In this document: positions 8,364-17,459 of the stretch, one piece after another | How the letters are laid out: the number at the start of each line of letters is the position of its first letter | Position numbering within the stretch: position 1 is the stretch's first letter | Assembly (NCBI GenBank): GCA_015488485.1 | Contig: WFNR01000079.1 | Location: 1-33,122 of the forward strand | Source: Cyclobacteriaceae bacterium | Lineage (GTDB): Bacteria > Bacteroidota > Bacteroidia > Cytophagales > Cyclobacteriaceae | DNA: 33,122 nt | Direction of reading: 5' to 3' | Made by a program: the position numbers and the translations under genes | The notes under the pieces: generated by a model | Databases searched by the model: none | Told to the model about the DNA's origin: nothing | Seen by the model: only the letters and a program-made list of their open reading frames with translations

Positions 8364-9716
8364 TCAGGGTTTAGCAACGTTACCTGCTTGCCGCTGGCGC
8401 TTTTTGGCATAAACAAAGGCCCCGGTGCCCAGCAAAGCATAGAGAACTACAATAAACAACATCTGCTCCCAGTGGTGGGTTAGTTCGTAGTATAGAATAA
8501 ACATACCACCCAACGACAGGCCGATGATTGCCAGCCAACAGAGAAAGGCCGAGGAGTTTGTTTTTTGGTGGATTTTGAAATTGGCAACAGCCATCAGCAA
8601 CGACACCAGCAGGAAAGTGATACTACCGAACTCGAGGATAAGCTGCAGCCCACCGGCCAGAATAAGCAAACTGGCCATCACCGCCATACTGACAATGGCA
8701 TTGCGCGGGATACGATTTTTGCGCCTGGATAAAAAAGAAGGAAAGTAACCATCAGTGGCCACAACAGCCATTTGCCGCGAAGAGCCGAATACCGTGCCGC
8801 TGATTGCGCTGCTGGTAGCCAGCAAAGCCCCGGCTATTACCAGTACGGTGCCCATACGGCCCAGCACCTGGCCGGCACCGGCTGCCAGAGCAAATTCTTT
8901 GTGCTTGATAATGTCTTCGGCAGGAATAGCAAACAAAGCCCCCAGACCAATGATAACATAGATAAGGATAGCCAGGGTAATAGCGGTATAAATGGCACGC
9001 GGTATGTTTTTCTCCGGGTTGCGCATCTCATTTACGGCATTGATTACCAACTGAAAACCCTCATAGGCCACAAAGGTGATGGAAGCTACGATTAAAATAG
9101 TAAACACGCTGCTATGCTCGGCATCCACCGCCATATTTTCCAGAAAAGTGCTGAAATCAGTGGTGCCGTGTTGCATAAGTACGATGGAGATTAGCACCAA
9201 TACCACCAGCTTGGTGTAAACCATTAGGTCTTCTATTTTGCCCATGCCATTTACACTCCACACATTTATCAGGGTGAATACCCCGATTACGCCAATGGCC
9301 AGTCCCTTACGTAAAATGATATTGTCGGCCAGCGCGGTACCGCTGATAGCATAAGATGAGAAAGTATAAGCATAAAGCGCCAATGTACTGATATAACCGA
9401 AGATAATAAACCAGCCAATGGCGGCTGCCGAGAAGTGCGATCCCGGGTAAGTTCGTTTATAAAAGGAGTAAGTAGCTCCCTCATCTTTATAGTACAGCCC
9501 CAGCTTTACATAAGAATAAGCCGCCAGGGCGGCTATCAGCCCCCCGATAATGATGGCAATAGGGGTAAGGTTGCCGATAAGTGAAACAGAGATACCCAGA
9601 ATAGTAAAAATACCTCCGCCTACCATGCCGCCCAGCGCAATGGCCACCAGTTCGGTTAGTCCCAGACTTTTATGACGCGGCCGGTGGATGGCTTTGGAGT
9701 GCGTATTGTTTTCCAT
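8364..9716 (-). CDS. APC-family amino-acid permease
   Basis: About 450 residues with about 12 hydrophobic segments. The first helix carries the APC signature GLTELVAIALGGMVGGGIFT, whose broken GxGGGIF loop binds the substrate backbone. YKDEGATYSFYKRTYPG, following helix 2, and NAVNEMRNPEKNIPRAI before a later helix are also typical of the superfamily. Predicted inner-membrane, proton-coupled or exchange transport of amino acids or amines; the substrate is unknown. ATG 9716 is preferred over the TTG at 9734 that extends the frame. It is the last gene of the long leftward block, 53 bp after trmD. Confidence 0.88.
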   Translation of the reverse strand: MENNTHSKAIHRPRHKSLGLTELVAIALGGMVGGGIFTILGISVSLIGNLTPIAIIIGGLIAALAAYSYVKLGLYYKDEGATYSFYKRTYPGSHFSAAAIGWFIIFGYISTLALYAYTFSSYAISGTALADNIILRKGLAIGVIGVFTLINVWSVNGMGKIEDLMVYTKLVVLVLISIVLMQHGTTDFSTFLENMAVDAEHSSVFTILIVASITFVAYEGFQLVINAVNEMRNPEKNIPRAIYTAITLAILIYVIIGLGALFAIPAEDIIKHKEFALAAGAGQVLGRMGTVLVIAGALLATSSAISGTVFGSSRQMAVVATDGYFPSFLSRRKNRIPRNAIVSMAVMASLLILAGGLQLILEFGSITFLLVSLLMAVANFKIHQKTNSSAFLCWLAIIGLSLGGMFILYYELTHHWEQMLFIVVLYALLGTGAFVYAKKRQRQAGNVAKP

Positions 9717-9769
9717 GCCACCAAAGGTAAGCAAAAACCCTGTAGCAATGATGTTTGTAAAGGACAGCT

Positions 9770-10459
9770 TCAGTTGTCATTTTCATCATCCAGCAGATGC
9801 GGCCTGCGCTGGCGGGTGCGCTCTTCGGCTTGTTGCTGGCGCCATTCGGTAATCTTTTGGGTATGCCCCGAGAGCAGCACATCGGGCACCTGCCAGCCTT
9901 TGTACTCGGCCGGTCGCGTATATACAGGCGGTGCCAGCAGATCGTCCTGAAAAGAATCGGTCAGGGCCGAGGTCTCATCGGAGAGCACCCCGGGCAGCAG
10001 GCGGACAATGGCATCGGTTACTACGGCAGCCGGCAGTTCGCCCCCGGTAAGCACATAATCACCAATGCTAATCTCTTTGGTAATCAGGTGCTGGCGCACA
10101 CGCTCATCCACCCCTTTGTAATGACCGGCCAGCAGCACGATGTTTTGCAGGGTAGACAGGCGGTTGGCCATCGGCTGGTCGAACCGCTCTCCGTCCGGGC
10201 TCAGATAAATAATTTCATCATACTGCCGTTGGCTTTGCAGGTGCTGCAGGCAGCGGTCTATCGGCTCTATCATCATTACCATGCCGGCCCCACCGCCAAA
10301 AGCATAGTCGTCCACCTGTTTTTGCTTGTTGGTGGCGTAGTCGCGCAGGTTGTGTACCTCAATTTCCACCAGCCCCTTGTCACGCGCCCTTTTCAGAATA
10401 GAATGGTTGAAGGGGCCCTCCAGCAATTGTGGCAGTATGGTGATAATATCAATCCGCAT
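9770..10459 (-). CDS. trmD: tRNA (guanine-N1-)-methyltransferase TrmD
   Basis: Methylates G37 at N1 in tRNAs reading CNN, UGG and related codons, using S-adenosylmethionine, and so prevents +1 frameshifting. Motifs of the trefoil-knot SPOUT fold are present: [10 protein letters not shown] (about 54-63), [13 protein letters not shown] (109-121) and [16 protein letters not shown] (129-144). The start [10 protein letters not shown] at 10459 matches the family; an upstream in-frame start at 10510 would add 17 unrelated residues. The 5' end overlaps the rimM 3' end by 11 bp, giving the conserved order rpsP-rimM-trmD. rplS does not follow. Confidence 0.95.
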   Translation of the reverse strand: MRIDIITILPQLLEGPFNHSILKRARDKGLVEIEVHNLRDYATNKQKQVDDYAFGGGAGMVMMIEPIDRCLQHLQSQRQYDEIIYLSPDGERFDQPMANRLSTLQNIVLLAGHYKGVDERVRQHLITKEISIGDYVLTGGELPAAVVTDAIVRLLPGVLSDETSALTDSFQDDLLAPPVYTRPAEYKGWQVPDVLLSGHTQKITEWRQQQAEERTRQRRPHLLDDENDN

Positions 10460-10991
10460 CGCTTTGATCATGCAGGTAAAAGTCCAGCAGGCCTTCCGGA
10501 AAGTTAACATAAATTATTTGCTTTTCCTTATCGGCCCGGCTCACGGTGTCCTCGCTCAGCGGCAGCAGCAGCTCACGACCCTGGTAGTCGATAGCCAGCA
10601 GCGCCTGAGCACCACTGTCCAGCACATTGGCCACGGTGCCCAGGGGTCCGTGCTGCCGGTCTTCTACCTGATAGCCGATGATATCGTGATAATAGAAGCC
10701 CCCATCGGGTAGCTCCGGCAGGGCGGCCAGGGGCAGATAAAGCTCGGCACCTTGCAGGTTGCGGGCGAAGTCCGGCCCATCGGCATCTTCAAAGACAATA
10801 ATGGCCTTGTTGCCGGAAATGCGGATGTCGTCAATAAAAAAAGGAACCAGTTGATCGCCCTGGCGGACGAAAACCGATTCCAGATTTTGGTAGGCCTGCG
10901 GCTCATCGGCATCGATGATGGCGCTTACTGCGCCTTGCAGGCCGTGTGGCCTGGCAATGTACCCCAGCAAAAAACATGAATCCAGGTCCAT
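10449..10991 (-). CDS. rimM: Ribosome maturation factor RimM
   Basis: 180 residues with the N-terminal RimM barrel ([17 protein letters not shown], the family GxIxKPHGxxGE-type motif) and a C-terminal PRC-barrel ([32 protein letters not shown]). RimM binds S19 and assists maturation of the 30S head and 16S rRNA processing. It starts 12 bp after the rpsP stop and overlaps trmD by 11 bp, as expected for this translation operon. Confidence 0.94.
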   Translation of the reverse strand: MDLDSCFLLGYIARPHGLQGAVSAIIDADEPQAYQNLESVFVRQGDQLVPFFIDDIRISGNKAIIVFEDADGPDFARNLQGAELYLPLAALPELPDGGFYYHDIIGYQVEDRQHGPLGTVANVLDSGAQALLAIDYQGRELLLPLSEDTVSRADKEKQIIYVNFPEGLLDFYLHDQSDAD

Positions 10992-11003
10992 GTTTATCGG
11001 GTC

Positions 11004-11792
11004 TTACTCAGCCTTTTTCTCTTCTTCTTTGGTTGATTCCTCTTCGGCAGGGGTCTCTTCTTTGGCCTCTTCTTTAGCTTCGGCAGCTTCTTCGGCTTCT
11101 GCGGCAGGCGCTTCTTCCTTGGCTTCAGCAGCCGGTGCCTCAGCTTCTGCGGCAGGAGTTTCGGCAGCCGGCTCTTCTGCCTCTGCAGCAGGAGCCTTTT
11201 CTTTCGCTTCGATAGCCGGGGCTTCCTCGGCTACGCTTTCCTCTGCCGGTGCCTCAGCCGCGGCATCATCAGCCGGGGCTTCTGCCTCTTCGCTGGCGGC
11301 AGCCTCTTCAGCTGCTTTTTCAGCGGCCAGCATCTCCGATTGTTTTTTCAGTATCTCGGCTGCCCGAGCCTCGTTTACCTTGCTCTCGGCTGCCAGGCGG
11401 GCCTTATCGGCCTCGGCCTGCTCCTTGGCCAGCTTATCCAGCTGGGCTTGCTCCCTGGCTTCTTTATCTTTGAGCCAGGCGGCAAAGCGCTTGTCGGCTT
11501 CCTCCTGGGTAATAGCCCCCTTGTTCACCCCAACTTGCAGGTGCTTGCGCAGCATCACCCCCTTGCGCGACAGGATAGACCTGGCGGTTTCGGTGGGCTG
11601 GGCACCGGTCATCACCCAATACAGGGCGCGGTCGGTATCCAGCTTGATGGTTGCCGGATTGGTGTTGGGGTTATAGTTCCCCAGTTTTTCAATAAAACGG
11701 CCATCTCGTGGCGCTCTGGCATCTGCTACTACGATGTCGTACATTGCCAGCTTTTTGCGTCCTCTACGCGCTAATCTAATTCTAACTGCCAT
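11004..11792 (-). CDS. rpsP: 30S ribosomal protein S16 with long Ala/Glu-rich tail
   Basis: The first about 80 residues are canonical S16 (VRIRLARRGRKKLAMYDIVV, then RFIEKLGNYNPNTNP and ALYWVMTGAQPTETARSIL). The protein totals 262 residues, about three times E. coli S16 (82). After the S16 fold comes a charged helical segment (about 85-165, KDKEAREQAQLDKLAKEQAE) and then about 95 residues made almost only of A, E, P and K in AEAEAPA-like repeats. C-terminal extensions of S16 are known in Bacteroidota, but this one is long and of low complexity. Head of rpsP-rimM-trmD, with a near-consensus promoter and a 5' leader hairpin upstream. Confidence 0.95.
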   Translation of the reverse strand: MAVRIRLARRGRKKLAMYDIVVADARAPRDGRFIEKLGNYNPNTNPATIKLDTDRALYWVMTGAQPTETARSILSRKGVMLRKHLQVGVNKGAITQEEADKRFAAWLKDKEAREQAQLDKLAKEQAEADKARLAAESKVNEARAAEILKKQSEMLAAEKAAEEAAASEEAEAPADDAAAEAPAEESVAEEAPAIEAKEKAPAAEAEEPAAETPAAEAEAPAAEAKEEAPAAEAEEAAEAKEEAKEETPAEEESTKEEEKKAE

Positions 11793-11813
11793 ATTCTTTT
11801 TAAGTTAGTCCCG

Positions 11814-11830
11814 TGCGGAACACGTCCGCA
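11814..11830 (-). promoter_or_regulatory. Hairpin in the rpsP 5' leader
   Basis: A perfect 6-bp stem (TGCGGA at 11814-11819 with TCCGCA at 11825-11830, 5-base loop) lies between the predicted rpsP promoter and its ATG. It could stabilise the leader or take part in translational control of the operon. No known r-protein leader family was recognised. Confidence 0.45.
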
Positions 11831-11848
11831 TTCTTTTAAAATGAGGTG

Positions 11849-11877
11849 CAAAGATAGGCAATTTGCCGGAAACCAAA
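11849..11877 (-). promoter_or_regulatory. rpsP operon promoter
   Basis: On the minus strand TATCTTTG (complement of 11849-11856) matches the Bacteroidota -7 consensus TAnnTTTG. A TTTG (complement of 11874-11877) lies 17 bp upstream as a -33-like element. The -7 box is about 57 bp before the rpsP ATG. Confidence 0.6.
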
Positions 11878-11975
11878 CAGGTTTGTTGGATTTATTCAGG
11901 TGTTGGTGAAACACCGGGGGATGGGCCATTTTTACGCACCTTAAAACAACTTTGTCGTTTGTCGGCCAAAGTAAT

Positions 11976-12953
11976 TTATTTCAAAATTCTTAAGCAATAA
12001 TGAAACAACTCTTTGAAAAAGTCTTCTCTAGTGCTTTTATCTTCTAATATGTCTATAACATCATAATATTGCTCTACCAATCTATCGTTATTAATCCTTT
12101 TAATTAACTCAGGGGTATAGACAGCAGAAAGGAAAAAGTTTTTGCAACGCTGGTTTAATGTTAAGGCATGCTGAAATGATTTTGTGGCAGCCCCGTATCT
12201 TTCAAGTGCTCCGGCTGGGTCAATCCCCCCTTTGATTTCAACAACAGCCAATAATTCTTCTCTTTCTCCTGTTGATTTAAAGAAAGAGATATCTGGTTCT
12301 GCTGAAAACTTCATTACTATATTATTTTTTAACTCACAGGTTAATGGTAAGCTATTATTTTCTAAATTTTCATTACTATTAATTGAAACTACCAGGCGGT
12401 TTTGCTTTAGCCATTCGAAAATTAAGGTACGAATCCTTTCTTCGGCTATGGCACCAATTTTGTTTCTCATTATACCGTCTAAAGTGATTCCTAAGGTGGC
12501 AACAATGGTCCTTTTTCCGTTTTCCAAAGTCCACTCTGAAGAACCTTTTACGATTGAACAAATAAAAGTATTATAAACCAAAGTAATCTTATTGGCTTTT
12601 TCACCATCAACCTTCCCCCGCAAATTCCCCTTTTCAAGATTTTCAATGGATCCAACATATTCTTTTGCTGCTTTTATAGAAAGACCCGTTAAGCCCCTAT
12701 AATATAAACTTGAGGTTGGTAATGCCCTAATGATCTCGGGATGACAAAAAACAAGCTTGGGGTCATACTTTTTTTCTTTAGTTACATATTCCCATATTTC
12801 TAAGTCAATCATATATTTTGATAATGGTGTCCAGCTCAGCTCTATTTCAAGCTTTTTTAAAGCTTTGAATACTTTTATATCTTCTCTTTTTTGTAAAGAT
12901 GTAACGATTAAAAGTGACCTTACTCTTCTTAAATTGTCAGAGTAACTATTCAT
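11976..12953 (-). CDS. Type II restriction endonuclease, XcyI-like
   Basis: 325 residues. The catalytic PD-(D/E)xK core is visible as PD at 220-221 and EIK at 239-241 within LLAVVEIKGGIDPAGALERY. That stretch, with its GGIDPAG continuation, resembles the XcyI/Cfr9I group. Those enzymes cut CCCGGG, but the specificity here is inference only. The gene starts 6 bp after the methyltransferase stop and is last in the leftward controller-methyltransferase-endonuclease order. Base composition is clearly AT-richer than rpsP and rpiB on either side, as expected for transferred DNA. The frame is intact. CCCGGG occurs several times in the window (for example 5048, 8342 and 9442), so the site is not obviously avoided. 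Confidence 0.78.
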   Translation of the reverse strand: MNSYSDNLRRVRSLLIVTSLQKREDIKVFKALKKLEIELSWTPLSKYMIDLEIWEYVTKEKKYDPKLVFCHPEIIRALPTSSLYYRGLTGLSIKAAKEYVGSIENLEKGNLRGKVDGEKANKITLVYNTFICSIVKGSSEWTLENGKRTIVATLGITLDGIMRNKIGAIAEERIRTLIFEWLKQNRLVVSINSNENLENNSLPLTCELKNNIVMKFSAEPDISFFKSTGEREELLAVVEIKGGIDPAGALERYGAATKSFQHALTLNQRCKNFFLSAVYTPELIKRINNDRLVEQYYDVIDILEDKSTREDFFKELFHYCLRILK

Positions 12954-12959
12954 TGAGTA

Positions 12960-14408
12960 TTATTTTGACCAGACATAAATGCATTTGCGCAACTCTTTTC
13001 TTCCATGGGTTCCCATTTGTTGGCTACTGTTCCCTTTACCTTTTTCCAAAACCCAAATAACATCAGTATTTAGCCCAGATGCTTCTGCAATTTCTGATAG
13101 AATTAAATCTACAGGTATTTCATCACCATTATACCTTACATTATCATTAACCATAATTACCTTCCCTCCTGGTTTTAAGACCCTGGATATCTCCCTGATG
13201 ACAAAACTCATTTCAAGGAAATAGTTGGCTACCATATTGGGAATATTTTTATTGTTTAACTCATCCTTGTGAAAATATAGATTTCTAATAACTTCTTTCA
13301 AAGCTAACTGATCGTAGAATGAGGCTAAAACTTCTTTGAAAGTGTCAGTTTTATTAATAGAAGCATAGAACTTTTCAAGTTCATAAATTTTACTTTTATT
13401 TTCAACTGTTGCCGACAACAAAGTTTGCCGTAAGGTTTTAATTTTTTTGTTGTCTACACCGTCAAATGCGAGTTCAAGCGCGTAAGTCCTTGTGTAGTCA
13501 TATCTATTGCAATATGGCGGAGAGGTAATCACCATGTCAATCGTACTTGAGCCAATTTCGTGCAACTTATTCAGACAACTTCCTTGAATTAACTTATAGT
13601 AGGTACTACTTAAAATATTTTTGTTAAATGACTCTATGTCTGTAGTAATTATTTCTAATTTCTCTTTTAATCTTGCTTTAAAAGAATAAATAACTCCTTT
13701 ATCAAATTTGGATTTAAGCATCCTGCCTGCTCTATAATCCCAACGTAGGTATTGGCCATCTTTTCTTGTGAAAGACACATCTTCAAGTATAGAGCTTATT
13801 GCAAACCTCAAAAGTATCCTTACATCATCATCGTTGCAGTGTGTATTAATATAATAACATGCATTTGCAATTGCTATTTCTGTTTTATTCGAAAATGCTC
13901 CTTGCGTGATAGTAAGGTGCTGGAAATAAAATTGTTTTGGAACATTTCTGTTTTCAAAATCGATATTAAACAGATTATTAATGTGTTCTTTTAATTTGTT
14001 TAGATCAACTTTTTTCGCGGCAATTCTCGCTTTTGTAGCCAAAATACCAGGTGACAACAATTCTATTCCAATAGCATTAAAACCATTCTCAATACTAGTT
14101 GTCATTGTTGTCCCTATTCCAGAAAACGGATCTAAAATGGTTTGACCTCCAAAAGGTTTTCCGAAACTATCCAAAATATATTTTACAAATGCAGTGGAGA
14201 AACCTTCTTTAAATTTAAACCATCTATAAAAAGGCTCTGTCTTGTTTGCTTGAAACGAAATTAATGAACGGTTTAGGTTTCGGTTTATAAGTAATTTGCT
14301 CTTATATTTTTGTAACAATGCATTTCGATATTTATCTGATGGAGTAGCTTTATCAAATAATAGTATATCCTCATTCAGAATATCTTCGTATGATGTTGCT
14401 AAATACAT
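12960..14408 (-). CDS. Type II DNA methyltransferase, N4-cytosine (SPPY) type
   Basis: 482 residues. SAM-binding motif I is TILDPFSGIGTT (90-101), followed by acidic IELL (motif II, about 115-118). Catalytic motif IV is TSPPYCNRYDY (295-305); the SPPY form is typical of m4C enzymes, though some m6A enzymes use it. Motif I precedes motif IV by about 200 residues, room for a target-recognition region. The C-terminal part has VLKPGGKVIMVND, the usual later strand of the fold. It should protect host DNA at the site cut by the endonuclease 6 bp downstream. The controller gene ends 3 bp upstream. AT-rich like the rest of the island. Confidence 0.88.
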   Translation of the reverse strand: MYLATSYEDILNEDILLFDKATPSDKYRNALLQKYKSKLLINRNLNRSLISFQANKTEPFYRWFKFKEGFSTAFVKYILDSFGKPFGGQTILDPFSGIGTTMTTSIENGFNAIGIELLSPGILATKARIAAKKVDLNKLKEHINNLFNIDFENRNVPKQFYFQHLTITQGAFSNKTEIAIANACYYINTHCNDDDVRILLRFAISSILEDVSFTRKDGQYLRWDYRAGRMLKSKFDKGVIYSFKARLKEKLEIITTDIESFNKNILSSTYYKLIQGSCLNKLHEIGSSTIDMVITSPPYCNRYDYTRTYALELAFDGVDNKKIKTLRQTLLSATVENKSKIYELEKFYASINKTDTFKEVLASFYDQLALKEVIRNLYFHKDELNNKNIPNMVANYFLEMSFVIREISRVLKPGGKVIMVNDNVRYNGDEIPVDLILSEIAEASGLNTDVIWVLEKGKGNSSQQMGTHGRKELRKCIYVWSK

Positions 14409-14411
14409 AAA

Positions 14412-14738
14412 TCAGAAAGTTATTTTACCCTGTTTAGCGCTTTTTTGTGCGAGGTACTTTACCTTTTTTTCGGCAAGGACTAATGTTTCACTCGAACAAT
14501 TCGAGTGATATAGTTTATGCGCAAACAAATCGCTAAAGTATTCCATCTTTATCTCCTCAATATCAATTTCTAATGCCTGTGACAGACTTTTCAGTCTTTT
14601 TTCATCAAACGATCTCCTGCCATTTTCAATCTTACTTAAGTTCGCAGAGTCCATACCAATTTTTGCGGCTAACTGAGTTAACGTTAAACCCTTTTCCGCT
14701 CTATGCTTTCTTATATACTCACCAAATGTTGTTAGCAT
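14412..14738 (-). CDS. Controller-type XRE/HTH regulator of the R-M system
   Basis: 108 residues from ATG 14738 (MLTTFGEYIRKHRAEKG), which matches the start of Cro/C1-type regulators; a TTG at 14774 would add 12 unlikely residues. The helix-turn-helix covers about residues 6-60 (LTLTQLAAKIGMDSANLSKIEN). R-M controller (C) proteins of this kind bind an operator at their own promoter and delay endonuclease expression until DNA is methylated. The gene is upstream of and nearly joined to the methyltransferase (3 bp gap). An inverted repeat at 14756-14776 lies 18 bp upstream of its ATG. The tail beyond residue 65 is longer than in classic C proteins (about 80 residues in total). Confidence 0.82.
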   Translation of the reverse strand: MLTTFGEYIRKHRAEKGLTLTQLAAKIGMDSANLSKIENGRRSFDEKRLKSLSQALEIDIEEIKMEYFSDLFAHKLYHSNCSSETLVLAEKKVKYLAQKSAKQGKITF

Positions 14739-14755
14739 AAGACATGTAAATTTTG

Positions 14756-14776
14756 ACTTGTCAATATTGTACAAGT
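14756..14776. promoter_or_regulatory. Putative operator of the R-M controller protein
   Basis: A perfect inverted repeat ACTTGT (14756-14761), 9-bp spacer, ACAAGT (14771-14776) lies 18-38 bp upstream of the controller ATG, where a -7 region would be expected. A TTTG on the minus strand (14782-14785) could be the -33 element. This would be the autoregulatory C-box; it does not copy a named C-box consensus. Confidence 0.55.
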
Positions 14777-14850
14777 GTAAACAAATAGATTAATAAAAGC
14801 AAGTTGTTTGCTCCAAATAATTAAAGATTAACATATCTCAAAAAAATCTC

Positions 14851-15285
14851 CTACACATCTATTTTCTCCACCCTGCGTTGGTGGCGACCGCCTTCAAAGC
14901 TATTTGTAAGAAAAGCCTCTACACATTGTTCGGCCGTTTTGGTATCAATAAAGCGGGCAGGCAGGCAAAGGATATTGGCATTATTATGTTGGCGGGCCAG
15001 CGCAGCCAGTTCGGGCTGCCAACACAGGGCTGCCCGGATGCCGGCATGTTTGTTGGCGGTCATGCACACCCCATTGCCGCTGCCGCAAATGGCAATGCCC
15101 AAATCAAACTCACCACTGTGCACGGCAGTAGCCAGCGGATGCACATAGTCGGGATAATCGACCGAATTGCCGTCAAACGGCCCGAAGTCTTTTACATGAT
15201 GGCCTTGCTTTTCCAGCAAGGCTTTCAGGTGTTGCTTGAGCTCAAAACCGGCATGATCGCCTCCTATACCTATTTTAAGTGCCAT
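14851..15285 (-). CDS. rpiB: Ribose-5-phosphate isomerase B
   Basis: Interconverts ribose 5-phosphate and ribulose 5-phosphate in the pentose phosphate pathway. 144 residues, the usual RpiB length. The N-terminal phosphate-binding strand IGGDHAGFELK and the active-site segment GIAICGSGNGVCMTANK (catalytic Cys) are diagnostic for the RpiB/LacAB fold. Overlaps the tatC stop by 11 bp, so it is in one operon with glyA-tatC. It is the last host gene before the R-M island. Confidence 0.95.
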   Translation of the reverse strand: MALKIGIGGDHAGFELKQHLKALLEKQGHHVKDFGPFDGNSVDYPDYVHPLATAVHSGEFDLGIAICGSGNGVCMTANKHAGIRAALCWQPELAALARQHNNANILCLPARFIDTKTAEQCVEAFLTNSFEGGRHQRRVEKIDV

Positions 15286-16141
15286 TTTTCTTACGGGTTA
15301 AAAATTTTTGTTCTTTCAACGCATCGGCTTTTACTACCGCAGCGGATATAAATATACTGATTTGATATAAACCAAATAGCGGAATGGCTACTAAAATCTG
15401 GCTGATGGGATCCGGAGGGGTGAGGATAGCTCCTAAGATGAGAATCACGATAATGGCATGCCGCCTGTAGGTTTTCATGAGTTGTGGCGTCACCAGCCCG
15501 GCTTTGGTAAGCACATACACTATAATGGGCAACTGAAACAGCAAAGCCGTGGCTATGACGATGGTAGATATCGTAGAGACATAGTTAATCAATTCAAATT
15601 CATTATGAATGGACTGGTCAACCCGGTAATGGGCCAGAAAATTAACCGACAACGGAGCAATAATGTAATACCCGAATAACACCCCTATCATAAACAACAG
15701 GCTTACCCAGAAAACCGCCCCGCGCGTGTTACGCCTTTCTTTTTCATACAGGCCGGGCTTGATAAAGCGCCAGATTTCCCAAAACACATAAGGGAAACTG
15801 ATAATCAGCCCGATAAGCACCGAAGTGGTGATATGCATGGTAAACTGGCCGGTCATTTTGCGGCTTTGGATGATAAAGGGCAGGTCGTCAATGCACAGGC
15901 CATCGGAATGCAGGTAATCGGCTGCCTGGCAAAGCATGCGGTAGGTCCAGAAATCGGTACGTGAAGGTGCCAGGATGATATCGTGCCAGACAAAATCCTT
16001 GGCCATAAACACCACCACGGCAAAGATCACGATAGCTAGTAGTGCCCGGATGAGATGCCAGCGCAGCTCCTCCAGGTGCTCCAGGAAGGTCATTTCCTTG
16101 GTTTCGCTCTCAGGCAGACTATCGGTCTGGTCTAGTGGCAT
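15275..16141 (-). CDS. tatC: Twin-arginine translocase subunit TatC
   Basis: 288 residues with six predicted membrane helices. The family signatures EMTFLEHLEELRWHLIRAL near the N-terminus and FWEIWRFIKPGLYEKERR in the first cytosolic loop are present. TatC recognises the twin-arginine signal peptide and forms the core of the Tat export channel. A 50-residue periplasmic stretch between helices 1 and 2 (about 55-105, with three Cys-containing segments) is longer than in E. coli TatC; such insertions occur in Bacteroidota. No tatA is adjacent. The start is 1 bp after the glyA stop. Confidence 0.94.
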   Translation of the reverse strand: MPLDQTDSLPESETKEMTFLEHLEELRWHLIRALLAIVIFAVVVFMAKDFVWHDIILAPSRTDFWTYRMLCQAADYLHSDGLCIDDLPFIIQSRKMTGQFTMHITTSVLIGLIISFPYVFWEIWRFIKPGLYEKERRNTRGAVFWVSLLFMIGVLFGYYIIAPLSVNFLAHYRVDQSIHNEFELINYVSTISTIVIATALLFQLPIIVYVLTKAGLVTPQLMKTYRRHAIIVILILGAILTPPDPISQILVAIPLFGLYQISIFISAAVVKADALKEQKFLTRKKNGT

Positions 16142-16142
16142 A

Positions 16143-17435
16143 TTATACTACTTTTTCAGAAACCGATTCATACAGCGGATATTGCGACATCCAGTTATTT
16201 ACCTCTTCCTTTACAGCCCTTAAATTATCCTGGTCTTCCGGGGCTTGCAGCACCTTATCTATCAACTCTACGATGCGTATCATATCATCTTCTTTGAGGC
16301 CACGGGTGGTAACGGCAGCCGTGCCTATGCGGATGCCGGAGGTAATAAAGGGCGAGCGGTCGTCAAAGGGCACCATGTTTTTGTTGGTGGTGATATCGGC
16401 CTGTACCAGCGCCTGCTCGGCCTGCTTGCCGGTGATTTCCTTATTGCGCAGGTCAATCAGCATCATGTGGTTGTCGGTGCCGCCTGATATCAGATGATAG
16501 CCGCGCTCGACAAACGCCTGAGCCATAACCCGGGCATTTTTCTGCACTTGAATAACATAGTGCAGGTACTCATCGCTCAGGGCTTCGCCAAAAGCCACCG
16601 CCTTGGCGGCAATCACATGCTCCAGCGGGCCACCCTGGGTGCCCGGAAAGACGGCCCCATCCAGTACGGCCGACATCTTTTTGATTACTCCTTTGGGCGT
16701 TTTAAGCCCCAGCGGGTTGTCAAAATTCTCACCCATCAGAATCATGCCGCCCCGCGGGCCGCGCAATGTTTTGTGGGTGGTGGTGGTAATAATGTGGCAG
16801 TACTCCAGCGGGTCGTTGAGCAGGCCGCGGGCTATCAGGCCGGAAGGGTGTGAAATATCGGCCAGCAGTAGGGCGCCTACCGTGTCGGCCGTGTGGCGCA
16901 GCCTCTCATAATCCCAGTCACGACTATAGGCCGAAGCACCACAAATGATGAGCTTGGGCTTTACTTCCAGGGCTTTCTCGTGCAGGCGATCCCAGTCGAT
17001 GGTGCCGGTATCTTTTTCTACGCCATAGAAATGCGGCTCATACAGCTTGCCGGAAAAATTGACCGGGGAGCCGTGCGTAAGGTGCCCGCCATGCGAGAGG
17101 TCGAAGCCCAGAATGCGGTCGCCCGGATTGAGCACCCCCTGCATCACGGCCGCATTGGCCTGGGCACCGGAGTGCGGTTGCACATTGGCCCAGGCAGCAC
17201 CATAGAGCTCCTTGGCGCGGGCTATGGCCAGGTCTTCTATTTCATCTACCACCTCGCAGCCGCCATAGTAGCGCTTGTGCGGCAGCCCTTCGGCATATTT
17301 ATTGGTAAGCACACTGCCCATGGCCTGCATTACCTGGGCAGAGGTATAATTTTCCGAAGCAATCAGTTCCAGACCGTTTTTCTGGCGCTGGCGCTCTTTT
17401 TCAATGAGCGCAAATATCGTATTGTCGTGCTGCAT
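16143..17435 (-). CDS. glyA: Serine hydroxymethyltransferase
   Basis: Converts serine and tetrahydrofolate to glycine and 5,10-methylene-THF, the main source of one-carbon units; PLP enzyme of the cytosol. About 430 residues from ATG 17435 ([18 protein letters not shown]). An in-frame ATG at 17462 adds nine unlikely residues. The PLP lysine is K222 in [14 protein letters not shown], and [10 protein letters not shown] (Asp193) contacts the pyridine nitrogen. [12 protein letters not shown] is the conserved N-terminal motif. First gene of glyA-tatC-rpiB. Confidence 0.96.
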   Translation of the reverse strand: MQHDNTIFALIEKERQRQKNGLELIASENYTSAQVMQAMGSVLTNKYAEGLPHKRYYGGCEVVDEIEDLAIARAKELYGAAWANVQPHSGAQANAAVMQGVLNPGDRILGFDLSHGGHLTHGSPVNFSGKLYEPHFYGVEKDTGTIDWDRLHEKALEVKPKLIICGASAYSRDWDYERLRHTADTVGALLLADISHPSGLIARGLLNDPLEYCHIITTTTHKTLRGPRGGMILMGENFDNPLGLKTPKGVIKKMSAVLDGAVFPGTQGGPLEHVIAAKAVAFGEALSDEYLHYVIQVQKNARVMAQAFVERGYHLISGGTDNHMMLIDLRNKEITGKQAEQALVQADITTNKNMVPFDDRSPFITSGIRIGTAAVTTRGLKEDDMIRIVELIDKVLQAPEDQDNLRAVKEEVNNWMSQYPLYESVSEKVV

Positions 17436-17459
17436 AATGGTGGTGCTTAAAATGTGTGG

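Noticed and set aside
5048-9447. Possible avoidance of CCCGGG as proof of the endonuclease specificity
   Set aside because: Several CCCGGG sites are present (5048, 8342, 9442 and others), so counts in this window neither prove nor exclude the specificity.
11034-11300. DNA-level GCTTC/GCAGC repeats as a separate repeat element
   Set aside because: They are the codons of the Ala/Glu-rich S16 tail and need no other explanation.
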